Part shown: positions 1-16,696 of the stretch, piece by piece
How the letters are laid out: every line of letters starts with the position of its first letter
How positions within the stretch are numbered: position 1 is the first letter of the stretch
Assembly (NCBI RefSeq): GCF_934924865.1
Contig: NZ_OW235315.1
Span: 3,100,001-3,164,000 of the forward strand
DNA from: Tepidibacter aestuarii
Lineage (GTDB): Bacteria; Bacillota; Clostridia; Peptostreptococcales; Peptostreptococcaceae
Length of the DNA: 64,000 nt
Direction of reading: 5' to 3'
The notes under the pieces: model-generated
Database searches by the model: none
Told to the model about the DNA's origin: nothing
Seen by the model: only the letters and a program-made list of their open reading frames with translations
Translations under genes and position numbers: made by a program

Positions 1-158
1 AATGAGTAAGAATTTGTATTCCTATTTGAATTGCATATAAGTATAATTTCCGTTACGAATTTCAAAAAAATCTCTATATATAATCTTTCAAAGAAAGGCT
101 TTTTTATCATTCACTCGAAATATACTATTAAACTCATCAATCATAATTAAAACTTTAT
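1..158. other. AT-rich sequence beyond the rRNA/tRNA operon
   Basis: No coding potential or structural gene is visible. This stretch lies downstream of the last 5S gene of the leftward operon, at the window edge. Confidence 0.5.
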
Positions 159-171
159 AAAAAAAGATTAC
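159..171 (-). terminator. Terminator of the first rRNA/tRNA operon
   Basis: On the minus strand the distal 5S is followed by TAATCTTTTTTT. The bases just outside the two 5S ends are complementary (AAAAGATTA before, TAATCTTTT after), so helix I of the 5S extends into a stem that ends in a T-run. The 5S inside the operon (1176-1291) lacks this flank, as expected for read-through into the tRNAs. Confidence 0.6.
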
Positions 172-287
<116 letters not shown>

Positions 288-301
288 AATCTTTTTAATT
301 T

Positions 302-377
302 TGGTGCCCAGAGGCGGAATCGAACCACCGACACGGGGATTTTCAGTCCCCTGCTCTACCGACTGAGCTATCTGGGC
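302..377 (-). tRNA. tRNA-Phe (GAA)
   Basis: It folds as a complete cloverleaf on the minus strand with anticodon loop CTGAAAA, acceptor GCCCAGA/TCTGGGC and an encoded CCA. Confidence 0.96.
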
Positions 378-386
378 AAAAAAAAG

Positions 387-463
387 TGGTGGGCCTTCAG
401 GGACTCGAACCCCAGACCTACCGGTTATGAGCCGGGCGCTCTAACCAACTGAGCTAAAGGCCC
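387..463 (-). tRNA. tRNA-Met (CAT), elongator type
   Basis: The anticodon loop is CTCATAA and the acceptor is GGGCCTT/AAGGCCC, with an encoded CCA. A normal G1:C72 pair separates it from the initiator at 916-991. A lysidine-modified Ile tRNA shares the CAT anticodon; the body looks more like elongator Met, but this is not proven. Confidence 0.88.
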
Positions 464-471
464 ACTTTTTT

Positions 472-557
472 TGGTGGAGGGGACTGGATTCGAACCAGTG
501 AAAGCGATGCTAACAGATTTACAGTCTGCCCCCTTTGGCCAACTCGGGAACCCCTCC
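472..557 (-). tRNA. tRNA-Tyr (GTA)
   Basis: This 86-nt tRNA has a long variable arm, anticodon loop CTGTAAA, acceptor GGAGGGG/CCCCTCC and an encoded CCA. Confidence 0.96.
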
Positions 558-563
558 ATATTT

Positions 564-638
564 TGGAGCTAGTGATAGGAATCGAACCTACAACCTGCTG
601 ATTACAAGTCAGCTGCTCTACCGTTGAGCCACACTAGC
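564..638 (-). tRNA. tRNA-Thr (TGT)
   Basis: The anticodon loop is CTTGTAA in the stem GCTGA/TCAGC; the acceptor is GCTAGTG/CACTAGC with U73 and an encoded CCA. Confidence 0.96.
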
Positions 639-667
639 GTATATTATTTATTTTAAAAGTATTTTTT

Positions 668-744
668 TGGCGACCTGGAAGGGACTCGAACCCTCGACCT
701 CCAGCGTGACAGGCTGGCATTCTAACCAACTGAACTACCAGGCC
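668..744 (-). tRNA. tRNA-Asp (GTC)
   Basis: The anticodon loop is CTGTCAC in the stem CCAGC/GCTGG; discriminator G73 and encoded CCA are present. Confidence 0.96.
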
Positions 745-751
745 AAATAAT

Positions 752-827
752 TGGTGGGCTCAACAGGGCTCGAACCTGTGACCCCCTGCTTGTAAGGCAG
801 GTGCTCTCCCAGCTGAGCTATGAGCCC
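752..827 (-). tRNA. tRNA-Val (TAC)
   Basis: The anticodon loop is CTTACAA in the stem CCTGC/GCAGG; the acceptor is GGGCTCA/TGAGCCC with A73 and an encoded CCA. Confidence 0.96.
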
Positions 828-836
828 AATTATTAA

Positions 837-911
837 TGGTGACCCCTAGGGGAATCGAACCCCTGTTACCGCCGTGAAAGGGCGGTGTCTTAACCGCTTG
901 ACCAAGGGGCC
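837..911 (-). tRNA. tRNA-Glu (TTC)
   Basis: The anticodon loop is CTTTCAC in the stem CCGCC/GGCGG; the acceptor is GGCCCCT/AGGGGTC with an encoded CCA. Confidence 0.96.
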
Positions 912-915
912 ATAC

Positions 916-991
<76 letters not shown>

Positions 992-997
992 TTATTG

Positions 998-1086
998 TGG
1001 TGCCGAGGACCGGAATCGAACCGGTACGATCTGTAAGGACCGCAGGATTTTAAGTCCTGTGCGTCTGCCAGTTCCGCCACCTCGGC
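998..1086 (-). tRNA. tRNA-Leu (TAA)
   Basis: This 89-nt class II tRNA has a long variable arm, anticodon loop CTTAAAA, acceptor GCCGAGG/CCTCGGC and an encoded CCA. Confidence 0.96.
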
Positions 1087-1094
1087 ATTTTTTT

Positions 1095-1169
1095 TGGCTC
1101 CAAGGGTGGGGCTCGAACCCACAGCCTATCGGTTAACAGCCGATTGCTCCACCATTGAGCTACCTTGGA
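1095..1169 (-). tRNA. tRNA-Asn (GTT)
   Basis: The anticodon loop is CTGTTAA in the stem ATCGG/CCGAT; the acceptor is TCCAAGG/CCTTGGA with G73 and an encoded CCA. It is the first tRNA after the proximal 5S. Confidence 0.96.
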
Positions 1170-1175
1170 ACATAC

Positions 1176-1291
<116 letters not shown>

Positions 1292-1293
1292 AT

Positions 1294-1367
1294 TGGAGCG
1301 GGTGAAGGGAGTCGAACCCTCGCAGCCGGCTTGGAAGGCCGGAACTCTACCACTGAGCTACACCCGC
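1294..1367 (-). tRNA. tRNA-Gly (TCC), between 23S and 5S
   Basis: The anticodon loop is CTTCCAA in the stem CCGGC/GCCGG; the acceptor is GCGGGTG/CACCCGC with an encoded CCA. Its place between 23S and 5S is unusual. The corresponding spacer of operon 2 lacks it. Confidence 0.96.
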
Positions 1368-1417
1368 ATATTAAGTATTAAGATTAATACTTTCAAAATT
1401 GACCAGATTTAAAATTT

Positions 1418-4336
<2,919 letters not shown>

Positions 4337-4394
4337 TAAATTTATTTAAATCTGTTCAATTTTCAAAGTACTAAGTAGTATATAAAATACTAAA

Positions 4395-4470
4395 TGGTGG
4401 AGACGAGGAGAGTCGAACTCCTGACCCCTTGCTTGCAAGGCAAGTGCTCTCCCAACTGAGCTACGCCCCC
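4395..4470 (-). tRNA. tRNA-Ala (TGC) in the 16S-23S spacer
   Basis: The anticodon loop is CTTGCAA in the stem CTTGC/GCAAG; the acceptor is GGGGGCG/CGTCTCC and CCA is encoded. It is present only in operon 1; the spacer of operon 2 carries a short dispersed-repeat fragment instead. Confidence 0.96.
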
Positions 4471-4523
4471 ATATTGTATTTTTAAGAGTTTTAATAAACT
4501 CTCAAAATTAAACAGTAGGTTAT

Positions 4524-6047
<1,524 letters not shown>

Positions 6048-6186
6048 AAAAGTTTGTCAGTACTCAGTAAACTGACTTTATGTGTTGTTTCCGAAAATCA
6101 CTGTTGTGATTTATTTATAACCTACTGTTTAATTTTCAAAGTTCATTTTGTGTTTCTTGTTTGCCTCGTTTTCGAGGACATGTAAT

Positions 6187-6215
6187 AATATATCATCTTT
6201 CGACATATTCGTCAA
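6187..6215 (-). promoter_or_regulatory. Sigma-A type promoter of rRNA operon 1
   Basis: The -35 box TTGACG (6210-6215) and -10 box TATATT (6187-6192) are 17 bp apart on the minus strand. Transcription would start near 6180, giving a leader of about 133 nt before 16S. The equivalent element of operon 2 has the same -35 and spacing but a poorer -10. Confidence 0.7.
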
Positions 6216-6338
6216 CACTTTTTAAAAAATTTTTTAATATTTTATTTTTAAATTAATTTCTTATTTTTCTTTAAAACTTTATATCATATGCTTTAGGTCT
6301 GCCATGACCGATATAAGTTTATACGTTTTACCCGACAA

Positions 6339-6368
6339 AAAAGATCCTAGGTCATCCTAGGATCTTTT
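6339..6368 (-). terminator. Terminator downstream of pepF
   Basis: A perfect 13-bp stem (AAAAGATCCTAGG with CCTAGGATCTTTT) with a 4-nt loop is followed on the minus strand by a T-run. It lies about 200 bp past the pepF stop, after the dispersed repeats at 6441-6553. It also insulates pepF from the downstream rRNA promoter. Confidence 0.8.
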
Positions 6369-6440
6369 ATATACTAAGGCATTATAAAATTTTCGTTCTG
6401 TAGATAACATTGATGAAAGAACTGCACTTATAACTATTCT

Positions 6441-6553
6441 AAGCAACAGAGTCGTGGGACTTGTTGGCGCCATGAACGCATGTGAATTTTAAGAGCGGAG
6501 CCCGTTAGGACTCGTTGGCGACATGAGCCATGCGTTAGCATGAAGCGAATTTT
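6441..6553 (-). repeat. Dispersed intergenic repeat, tandem pair
   Basis: Two degenerate copies lie head to tail (6441-6490 and 6491-6553). Shared words are GCCAACAAGTC or GCCAACGAGTCC, GCTAACGCATGGCTCATG and AAAATTCGC. The same family recurs near 18384, 22588, 25008, 47434 and 12011. The copies sit in the 3' untranslated region of pepF. Confidence 0.75.
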
Positions 6554-6564
6554 TTTATTGTAAA

Positions 6565-8442
6565 TTATTCATTCATAAGATTTTCAAGCTCAGTTAGTAA
6601 TTCATCAAATTTTTGAAGAGCTTTTTCAACAGGCTCAGTCGTAGTCATATCTACACCTGCTTTTTTAAGCATTTCAACCGGATAATCATTCCCTCCAGAT
6701 GCCAAAAACTCTAAGTAAGCATCCCTTGCACCCTCTTCATTATTTATCATATTTTCTGATAATATTATACCTGAAGAAAGTCCTGTAGCATATTTATACA
6801 CATAGAAATTATAATAAAAATGAGGAATTCTTGACCACCATACTTTAGATAAATCATCTACCTCAAAATCTTCCCCATAATATTTACTCATTAAATTGCC
6901 CCAAGTTTTATTCAAAAATTCACTAGTTAAAGCTTCTCCATTTTCTGCAGCTTCGTGAATTGTTTTTTCAAATTCAGCATACATAATCTGAGTATATATT
7001 GATCCTCTTATCTGTTCTAAATATGAATTTATTAAATACATTTTTTCTTCTTTAGTTTTAGCATTTTTAATTAAATAGTCAAGCATTAATGCTTCATTAG
7101 TAGTAGAAGCAACTTCTGCTGTAAATATAGGGTAATCTGATTTTGAGTAAGGTTGAGTTTTATTTGAATAGTATGAATTCATTGCATGCCCTAATTCATG
7201 AGCTAAAGTTGATACGGAGTCAAGAGTTCCATTGTAATTTAACAGAACATATGGATGTGTATCATAAGTCCCCCAAGAATAAGCTCCTGAACTTTTATTC
7301 TCATTTTCATATACATCTACCCATCTTTCTTGAAAAGCTTTATCTAAATCTTTTATATAATTATCTCCCAATGGATAAAGTGCTTCTTTTACCATATTCT
7401 TAGCCTTTTCATAATCTATATATTCATTTCCTGATTGTTTAACCATAGAAACATACATATCATAATATCTAACCTTATCTTCTATCCCTAAAATCTTCTT
7501 TCTAAGAGATACATATCTATGAAGAGGCTCTAAGTTATCATTAACTGCCTCAACTATATTATTATACACTTCAGGCTTTATATTATCCGAATCTAATGAT
7601 CCTTCAAGTGCAGAATTATAATTTCTTGATTTAGCGAAAAAAATATTAGTTTTAACTTCTGCTGATAGATTAGCTGCTATAGTATTTATATTTTTTTCAT
7701 AGCTTTTAAACATAGATTCAAAAGCTTTTTTTCTTACATCCCTATTGGGATTATCTAATAATTTTGAATATGTAGCATAAGTTACCTTTATTGTCTTACC
7801 ATTATCCAGAGTAATATCTTCTGCTTTTCTGTCTAAATCATCATATTTTGAATAAATAGTTTCAGGCATAGCTCCTATATCTGATGCTAAAGCTAATATT
7901 CTTTCTCCTTCTTGTGACAAAGAATGCTGTTTGGTTCTTAAAAGGTTATTTAAATAAACATCATAGTCTTCGAATTCTTCTTTTTCTGTAAAACTCTTTA
8001 GTTTTTCTTCTGATAAAGATAATATTTCAGGTTCTACAAAAGAGAATGCTTCTGTCACCTTTGTATTAATACCCTCTGCCCGATCTGCCATAGCTGAATA
8101 TTTTTCATTTGAATTATCCTCATCTCTTTTTAGGCTAGCATAAACATATAACTTTTGTTCAAGTCTAAACATTTCTTCTTTTAAGTTTAATACCTCTAGT
8201 ATATATTTTTCTTGTTTTAGTTTACCTTTGTAGCTTTCTACCTTTGGTATACTTTCTTCTAGCTTTTTAAAGTCCTCTTCCCAAGCATTATCCGTTAAAT
8301 AAATATCTTCTGTTGACCAAGTATATTCCTTTGGAATATCACTTCTGTTCGTATAGCTTACTTGATCTGCAAAAGATAGTAACGGAAAAGTTGCAATTGA
8401 AGCAGTCAATATAACTGATATAATTTGTTTTTTAACCTTCAA
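6565..8442 (-). CDS. pepF: Secreted oligoendopeptidase F-type zinc peptidase (M3 family)
   Basis: The 625-aa protein has the zinc-binding HELGH motif at about residues 415-419 and the downstream Glu-containing segment FTAEVASTTNEAL, both typical of M3B oligoendopeptidases, which cut short peptides. Most PepF enzymes are cytoplasmic. This one starts with a clear signal peptide (residues 1-25, cleavage likely after LLSFA), so it probably works outside the membrane. The start is TTG behind GGAGGGGG. It is monocistronic and lies between two rRNA operons, an exposed place because recombination between the operons would delete it. Confidence 0.92.
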   Translation of the reverse strand: MKVKKQIISVILTASIATFPLLSFADQVSYTNRSDIPKEYTWSTEDIYLTDNAWEEDFKKLEESIPKVESYKGKLKQEKYILEVLNLKEEMFRLEQKLYVYASLKRDEDNSNEKYSAMADRAEGINTKVTEAFSFVEPEILSLSEEKLKSFTEKEEFEDYDVYLNNLLRTKQHSLSQEGERILALASDIGAMPETIYSKYDDLDRKAEDITLDNGKTIKVTYATYSKLLDNPNRDVRKKAFESMFKSYEKNINTIAANLSAEVKTNIFFAKSRNYNSALEGSLDSDNIKPEVYNNIVEAVNDNLEPLHRYVSLRKKILGIEDKVRYYDMYVSMVKQSGNEYIDYEKAKNMVKEALYPLGDNYIKDLDKAFQERWVDVYENENKSSGAYSWGTYDTHPYVLLNYNGTLDSVSTLAHELGHAMNSYYSNKTQPYSKSDYPIFTAEVASTTNEALMLDYLIKNAKTKEEKMYLINSYLEQIRGSIYTQIMYAEFEKTIHEAAENGEALTSEFLNKTWGNLMSKYYGEDFEVDDLSKVWWSRIPHFYYNFYVYKYATGLSSGIILSENMINNEEGARDAYLEFLASGGNDYPVEMLKKAGVDMTTTEPVEKALQKFDELLTELENLMNE

Positions 8443-8498
8443 AAAAAATCCCCCTCCGAATAATTATTAATATATTCTATTCCCATATTTTTGAAATA

Positions 8499-8528
8499 AT
8501 TCTAACATATTCACCTTCTGCAAGTCAA
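8499..8528 (-). promoter_or_regulatory. Sigma-A type promoter of pepF
   Basis: TTGACT (8523-8528) and TAGAAT (8499-8504) are 18 bp apart on the minus strand, about 50 bp before the TTG start. Confidence 0.55.
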
Positions 8529-8586
8529 TGGTATCAACCGAATATTCTGTTAATTATATTTTTATAATTTCTTCTTCCGACTCTTC

Positions 8587-8610
8587 AAGTAGTCACGTAA
8601 TCTTTTTCTT
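8587..8610 (+). other. Possible inverted fragment of a 5S 3' end plus terminator
   Basis: On the plus strand AGTAGTCACGTAATCTTTTT closely matches the minus-strand end of the 5S genes (GTAGCCACGTAATCTTTTTT). It is in opposite orientation to the real 5S at 8875 and borders the long palindrome. It is short enough that chance cannot be excluded. Confidence 0.4.
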
Positions 8611-8644
8611 AGAGCGTTAGCTTTGTTGATATATCCACATACTA

Positions 8645-8847
8645 AAAAAGATGGTTATTTAAATGTTAGTGAATCTTTTAACTAGATTTCAATAAAACTT
8701 GTGTTTTATCGTTTAAATATACGTAAAAAAATTTCTTATGTCTGAGCCTTAGCGAGTTTAAGAAATTTTAGTATATTTAATAAGATACAATACTTAGTTT
8801 TTTTAGTCTATTTAATGAATTCACGGTATTTAAATAACCATCTTTTT
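8645..8847 (+). repeat. Long imperfect palindrome P1 (about 203 bp)
   Basis: The outer arms AAAAAGATGGTTATTTAAAT (8645-8664) and its exact inverse (8828-8847) enclose an imperfect stem that continues almost to an inner stem (8728-8738 with 8759-8769). The terminal loop has TGTCTGAGC and GCGAGTT. GTTA (8665-8668) faces CGGT (8824-8827). The same plan is seen in P2 at 33588-33785. No ORF is present. It could form a long hairpin RNA or be a miniature mobile element. Confidence 0.85.
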
Positions 8848-8861
8848 CGATTAAGAACAAT

Positions 8862-8874
8862 AAAAAAAGATTAC
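8862..8874 (-). terminator. Terminator of rRNA operon 2
   Basis: As at 159-171, the 5S helix I is extended by flanking complementary bases and followed by TAATCTTTTTTT on the minus strand. Confidence 0.6.
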
Positions 8875-8990
<116 letters not shown>

Positions 8991-9049
8991 AATCTTTTAG
9001 TTTTAAGTATTAATATTAATACTTTCAAAATTGACCAGATTTAAAATTT

Positions 9050-11968
<2,919 letters not shown>

Positions 11969-11995
11969 TAAATTTATTTAAATCTGTTCAATTTT

Positions 11996-12050
11996 CAAAG
12001 TACTAAAGTACGTCGCCAACGAATTAAAAATTCCGTTGCTCAAAGTACTA
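11996..12050. repeat. Repeat fragment in the 16S-23S spacer, flanked by a 10-bp direct repeat
   Basis: CAAAGTACTA occurs at 11996-12005 and again at 12041-12050. Between them is CGTCGCCAACGA...TTCCGTTGCTCAAA, which matches the core of the dispersed repeat at 22588. Operon 1 has CAAAGTACTA once at this place, followed by its tRNA-Ala region. This suggests insertion with target duplication. Confidence 0.6.
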
Positions 12051-12090
12051 ATTTTGAGGAATAAACCCTCAAAATTAAACAGTAGGTTAT

Positions 12091-13614
<1,524 letters not shown>

Positions 13615-13753
13615 AAAAGTTTGTCAGTACTCAGTAAACTGACTTTATGTGTTGTTTCCGAAAATCACTGTTGTGATTTATTTATAACCTACTGTTTAAT
13701 TTTCAAAGTTCATTTTGTGTTTCGTGTTTACCTCATTTTCGAGGACAAGTAAT

Positions 13754-13782
13754 ACTTTATCACCTTTGAATTATTTCGTCAA
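13754..13782 (-). promoter_or_regulatory. Promoter of rRNA operon 2
   Basis: TTGACG (13777-13782) and TAAAGT (13754-13759) are 17 bp apart on the minus strand, at the same distance from 16S as in operon 1. The -10 box departs from the consensus more than TATATT of operon 1. Confidence 0.55.
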
Positions 13783-14020
13783 CATTTTTTTTAAAACTTT
13801 ATTTATATTTTAATTGGTCACCCTTCAAGCAACTCTATACATAGTATATCTTAAGAAAGCATTTTTATTCATAAAACGAAACTTAATTCAGATGAAATTT
13901 TTACTTCAGCTGAATTTTTAGTTAAGTTAATCCAGAAGCTGTTAAGTTCTTATCTCCAGACTTAAGAGTATAGAGATAAGAACTTTTAGTTTTCGGATAA
14001 ATTTGTTTTTTTATTATAAT
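13783..14020 (+). promoter_or_regulatory. Intergenic region with a 13-bp perfect hairpin before the 72-aa gene
   Basis: AAGTTCTTATCTC (13944-13956) pairs perfectly with GAGATAAGAACTT (13973-13985). The right arm runs into TTAGTTTTCGG, so it could terminate plus-strand transcripts or act in the leader of the next gene. A looser repeat (CTTAATTCAG and CTGAATTTTTAGTTAAG) lies just upstream, at about 13885-13925. Nothing else is visible here. Confidence 0.45.
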
Positions 14021-14037
14021 TAAGGAGGTTTTTTTTT

Positions 14038-14256
14038 ATGTTTGATTTTAATAATGATTTTGACAGAAAGAAAATAGATCAATTTTGCTATGTATACCAT
14101 AAAAATGGTTTTAATTATCTCGCTTTTATAAAAAAAGACGATAAAAACTATTATTATCTATGTAGATGGGATCCTTGTTCTAGACAATGGTCTTATAAAG
14201 AAGTTAAAAAAGATAATATAAAGCATGTAGAATACTTCAGACCTAATCCATGCTAG
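14038..14256 (+). CDS. Small protein of unknown function (72 aa)
   Basis: I do not recognise this protein. It has a strong ribosome binding site (AAGGAGG) and ends at a good bidirectional terminator, so it is likely a real, separately transcribed gene. It is rich in Asp, Lys, Tyr and Phe, with a central YYYLCRWDPCSRQW segment holding two of its three or so cysteines and two tryptophans, and it has no signal peptide or membrane segment. A small beta-sheet domain is plausible but not shown. Confidence 0.7.
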   Translation: MFDFNNDFDRKKIDQFCYVYHKNGFNYLAFIKKDDKNYYYLCRWDPCSRQWSYKEVKKDNIKHVEYFRPNPC

Positions 14257-14271
14257 AATTCGTATAATACT

Positions 14272-14300
14272 AAAAAAGGCTGCTAATAGCAGCCTTTTTT
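14272..14300. terminator. Bidirectional terminator between the 72-aa gene and ctp
   Basis: AAAAAAGGCTGCT and its exact inverse flank a 3-nt loop, with A- and T-runs on both sides. It serves two convergent genes. Confidence 0.9.
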
Positions 14301-15451
14301 TATTTAATCTCTTTCTTTATATAGTTTATTGCCGTTGGAAGTTGTTTATCTACATCTTCAACTACAATATCAGGCGTTATTCCTTTACCGTGTATATACT
14401 CTCCATTCGGAGTAAAGTATTGAGATACTGTAAGCTTAAATCCAGATCCATCGTTAAGAGATCTTACACTTTGAACTAATCCTTTTCCAAATGTTGTAGT
14501 TCCTATCAATACTCCTTCTTTATTATCTCTTACAGCTCCTGATAATATTTCAGATGCAGAGGCTGATCCTTTATTTACAAGTACAGCAAGAGGAACATCT
14601 ATCTTATTTTTATCAGATTTTAGATATTTTGTTTTTCCTTTTCTATCTCTTGTATAAACTATAGTTCCCTCTCCGATTAATTCATCAGTTATTTCTTGAC
14701 ATTGATCTAGTAGTCCACCTGGATTATCTCTTAAATCCAGAATTAATCCACTTATATTCTTGTCTTGTAATTGTTTCAACTGAGCTTTAAACTCACCTGC
14801 AGTCTGTTCATCAAATGTAGTTATTCTTATATATCCTATGTTATCTTCTAATACTTCAGATTTTACAGTCTTTAGTCTTATCTCTTGTCTTTTTATTTTC
14901 ATATTTATTGTTTCTTTGCCATTTCTTAGAATAGTTATTTCTACTTCTGTTCCAGCTTTTCCTTTCATCATAGATATAGCCTTATCCATCTCTTTTGCAG
15001 TAACATCTTCTCCATTTACCTTTATTATTTTATCCTCACTCTTTATCCCAGCCTTAAATCCTGGTGAATCTTCAATAGGAGATACTACTGTTATGTATCC
15101 ATCTTCTCCAGGCGTTATAATAACACCTATACCACTATATGACCCTTCAGTATACTGCATAAAGCTTTCAAACTCTTTTTTATTCATATACTGTGAATAC
15201 GGATCATTAAGCCCCTCAAATAATCCTTTTATAGATCCATCAACTAAATTTTCTTCCTCTACATCGGTATAGTAGTTATCCTCGATAACCTTTTCAAGAG
15301 AATACAGTTTATTATACTTCTTGTATTCATCAAATGCTTCTTTTGAAACTAATACCTTCTCCCCGAATGCAAGTTCTATATTCATAGTTAATATAGAACT
15401 TAGTAAAACTAATACAACCCCCCATATAACGGCTTTTTTTCTAGATATCAT
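14300..15451 (-). CDS. ctpA: C-terminal processing protease (S41 family, CtpA/CtpB type)
   Basis: The protein has an N-terminal membrane anchor (about residues 8-30), a PDZ domain (roughly 100-185, with YSGIGVIITPG) and an S41 protease core. The catalytic dyad is visible: Ser in KGSASASEI and Lys 25 residues later in TTFGKGLVQ, as in Tsp. I place the start at the ATG 9 nt after AAAAGGAG; an upstream ATG abuts the binding site. It is the last gene of the ftsE-ftsX-M23-ctp group. By analogy it may trim cell-wall or sporulation proteins outside the membrane. Confidence 0.92.
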   Translation of the reverse strand: MISRKKAVIWGVVLVLLSSILTMNIELAFGEKVLVSKEAFDEYKKYNKLYSLEKVIEDNYYTDVEEENLVDGSIKGLFEGLNDPYSQYMNKKEFESFMQYTEGSYSGIGVIITPGEDGYITVVSPIEDSPGFKAGIKSEDKIIKVNGEDVTAKEMDKAISMMKGKAGTEVEITILRNGKETINMKIKRQEIRLKTVKSEVLEDNIGYIRITTFDEQTAGEFKAQLKQLQDKNISGLILDLRDNPGGLLDQCQEITDELIGEGTIVYTRDRKGKTKYLKSDKNKIDVPLAVLVNKGSASASEILSGAVRDNKEGVLIGTTTFGKGLVQSVRSLNDGSGFKLTVSQYFTPNGEYIHGKGITPDIVVEDVDKQLPTAINYIKKEIK

Positions 15452-15553
15452 AGAATGCATCTCCTTTTAAGTAATCTATATATATTATATGTGTAATTAT
15501 CTTTTTATATTATATGTGTAATTACCTTTTTATATAACGAGTAGAAATTATAT

Positions 15554-16675
15554 TTACTTTGATTTAAGCATAGGTAGCGGATCTACGTACTTTCCGTTCT
15601 TTCTAACCTCAAAGTGACAATGTGGCCCAGTTGATCTTCCTGTTGATCCTGCTTTTGCTATTGTCTGTCCTCTTTTTACTGTCTGTCCAGTTTTAACTGA
15701 AAGCTTTGAATTATGTCCGTATAAAGTAACTATTCCTCCGCCATGGTCTATCATAACAGTATTCCCATATCCGCCTTGCCATCCAGCAAACATTACCTTA
15801 CCATCATTTGCAGCAACTATATTTGCTCCCATAGGAGCTCCTATATCAAGCCCTGTATGCAGCTTCTTAGTTTTTAATGTAGGGTGAATTCTATATCCAA
15901 AATAAGATGTTATCCTAGTATACCCAGGAGCTGGCCATCCCATTGCTCCTCCTACATAAGAACCTTTAGACTGTTTTTTCAGTATTTGCGATTCTAAAGC
16001 TTTTGCATATCTATTTAAAGCATCTATATTAGCTTCAAGCTTTTTAGCATCCTTTTGAAGATCTCTTTTTAAAGCGGTTTGCTTATTTTGACTAGCTACA
16101 AGTCTTGACTTTTCTACTTCTATGCTATTCTTTAAGGAAATTATTTCTTTTTCTTTATTTTTAAGCTCTGTTCTCTTTACCTCTATTTCTTTTTTCTGAT
16201 CTGATAATTCTGTCAGTAACTCTTTATCACCATTTACTATTTTCTTTATCATATCCAAATTAGATAATAATTCATTCATATCTTTTGAACTAAGTATCAC
16301 TTGTATATAACTCACATCCGAAGTTTTATACATAACATTTATTCTTTCACCTAGCAAACCCTCTTTTGTTTCAATTTCATTTTCTAATTTTCCTATCGCT
16401 TCAGTCGTGCTCTTTATTTTTGATTGTGCACTAGTTAAATCTGCTTGAGCTTTGTTTATTTTTTGTTGAGTATTGTGTATTTGATAACCTAATTCCTCGA
16501 TATTATTATCTATTTTAGATTGATCCTTTTTATTTTCATTTAAGGCCTTTTGTATATTATCTTTACTCTTTTTTGTATCTTTAAGTTTCTGCTCATAACT
16601 TGTGTTTGCAGCAAATACATTAAAAGAAGTAATAAACATTACTATTATACATGTCCATACTATTTTTTTATTCAT
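15554..16675 (-). CDS. Secreted coiled-coil M23 peptidase (EnvC/PcsB-like)
   Basis: A signal peptide (residues 1-22, ending VFA) is followed by a long coiled coil (about 25-230) and a C-terminal M23 domain. The metal ligands are visible: HTGLDIG (His and Asp) and HCHFEV. The layout matches EnvC of E. coli and resembles PcsB of streptococci, which are controlled by FtsEX across the membrane. All M23 ligands appear present, so it could itself cut peptidoglycan rather than only activate an amidase. It lies directly after ftsX in the same direction. Confidence 0.9.
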   Translation of the reverse strand: MNKKIVWTCIIVMFITSFNVFAANTSYEQKLKDTKKSKDNIQKALNENKKDQSKIDNNIEELGYQIHNTQQKINKAQADLTSAQSKIKSTTEAIGKLENEIETKEGLLGERINVMYKTSDVSYIQVILSSKDMNELLSNLDMIKKIVNGDKELLTELSDQKKEIEVKRTELKNKEKEIISLKNSIEVEKSRLVASQNKQTALKRDLQKDAKKLEANIDALNRYAKALESQILKKQSKGSYVGGAMGWPAPGYTRITSYFGYRIHPTLKTKKLHTGLDIGAPMGANIVAANDGKVMFAGWQGGYGNTVMIDHGGGIVTLYGHNSKLSVKTGQTVKRGQTIAKAGSTGRSTGPHCHFEVRKNGKYVDPLPMLKSK

Positions 16676-16696
16676 TCCAATATCCCACCTTACGTT

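Noticed and set aside
6441..6553. Repeats after pepF as a CRISPR array
   Set aside because: There are only two degenerate copies, no spacers of constant length, and the same unit is scattered singly elsewhere.
8645..8847. P1 as a simple rRNA terminator
   Set aside because: It is far longer than a terminator, lies downstream of pepF's promoter and beyond the 5S end, and shares its design with P2, which is not near rRNA.
14838..15272. 144-codon ORF opposite ctp
   Set aside because: It is antisense to a well-supported protease with catalytic motifs and has no RBS of its own.
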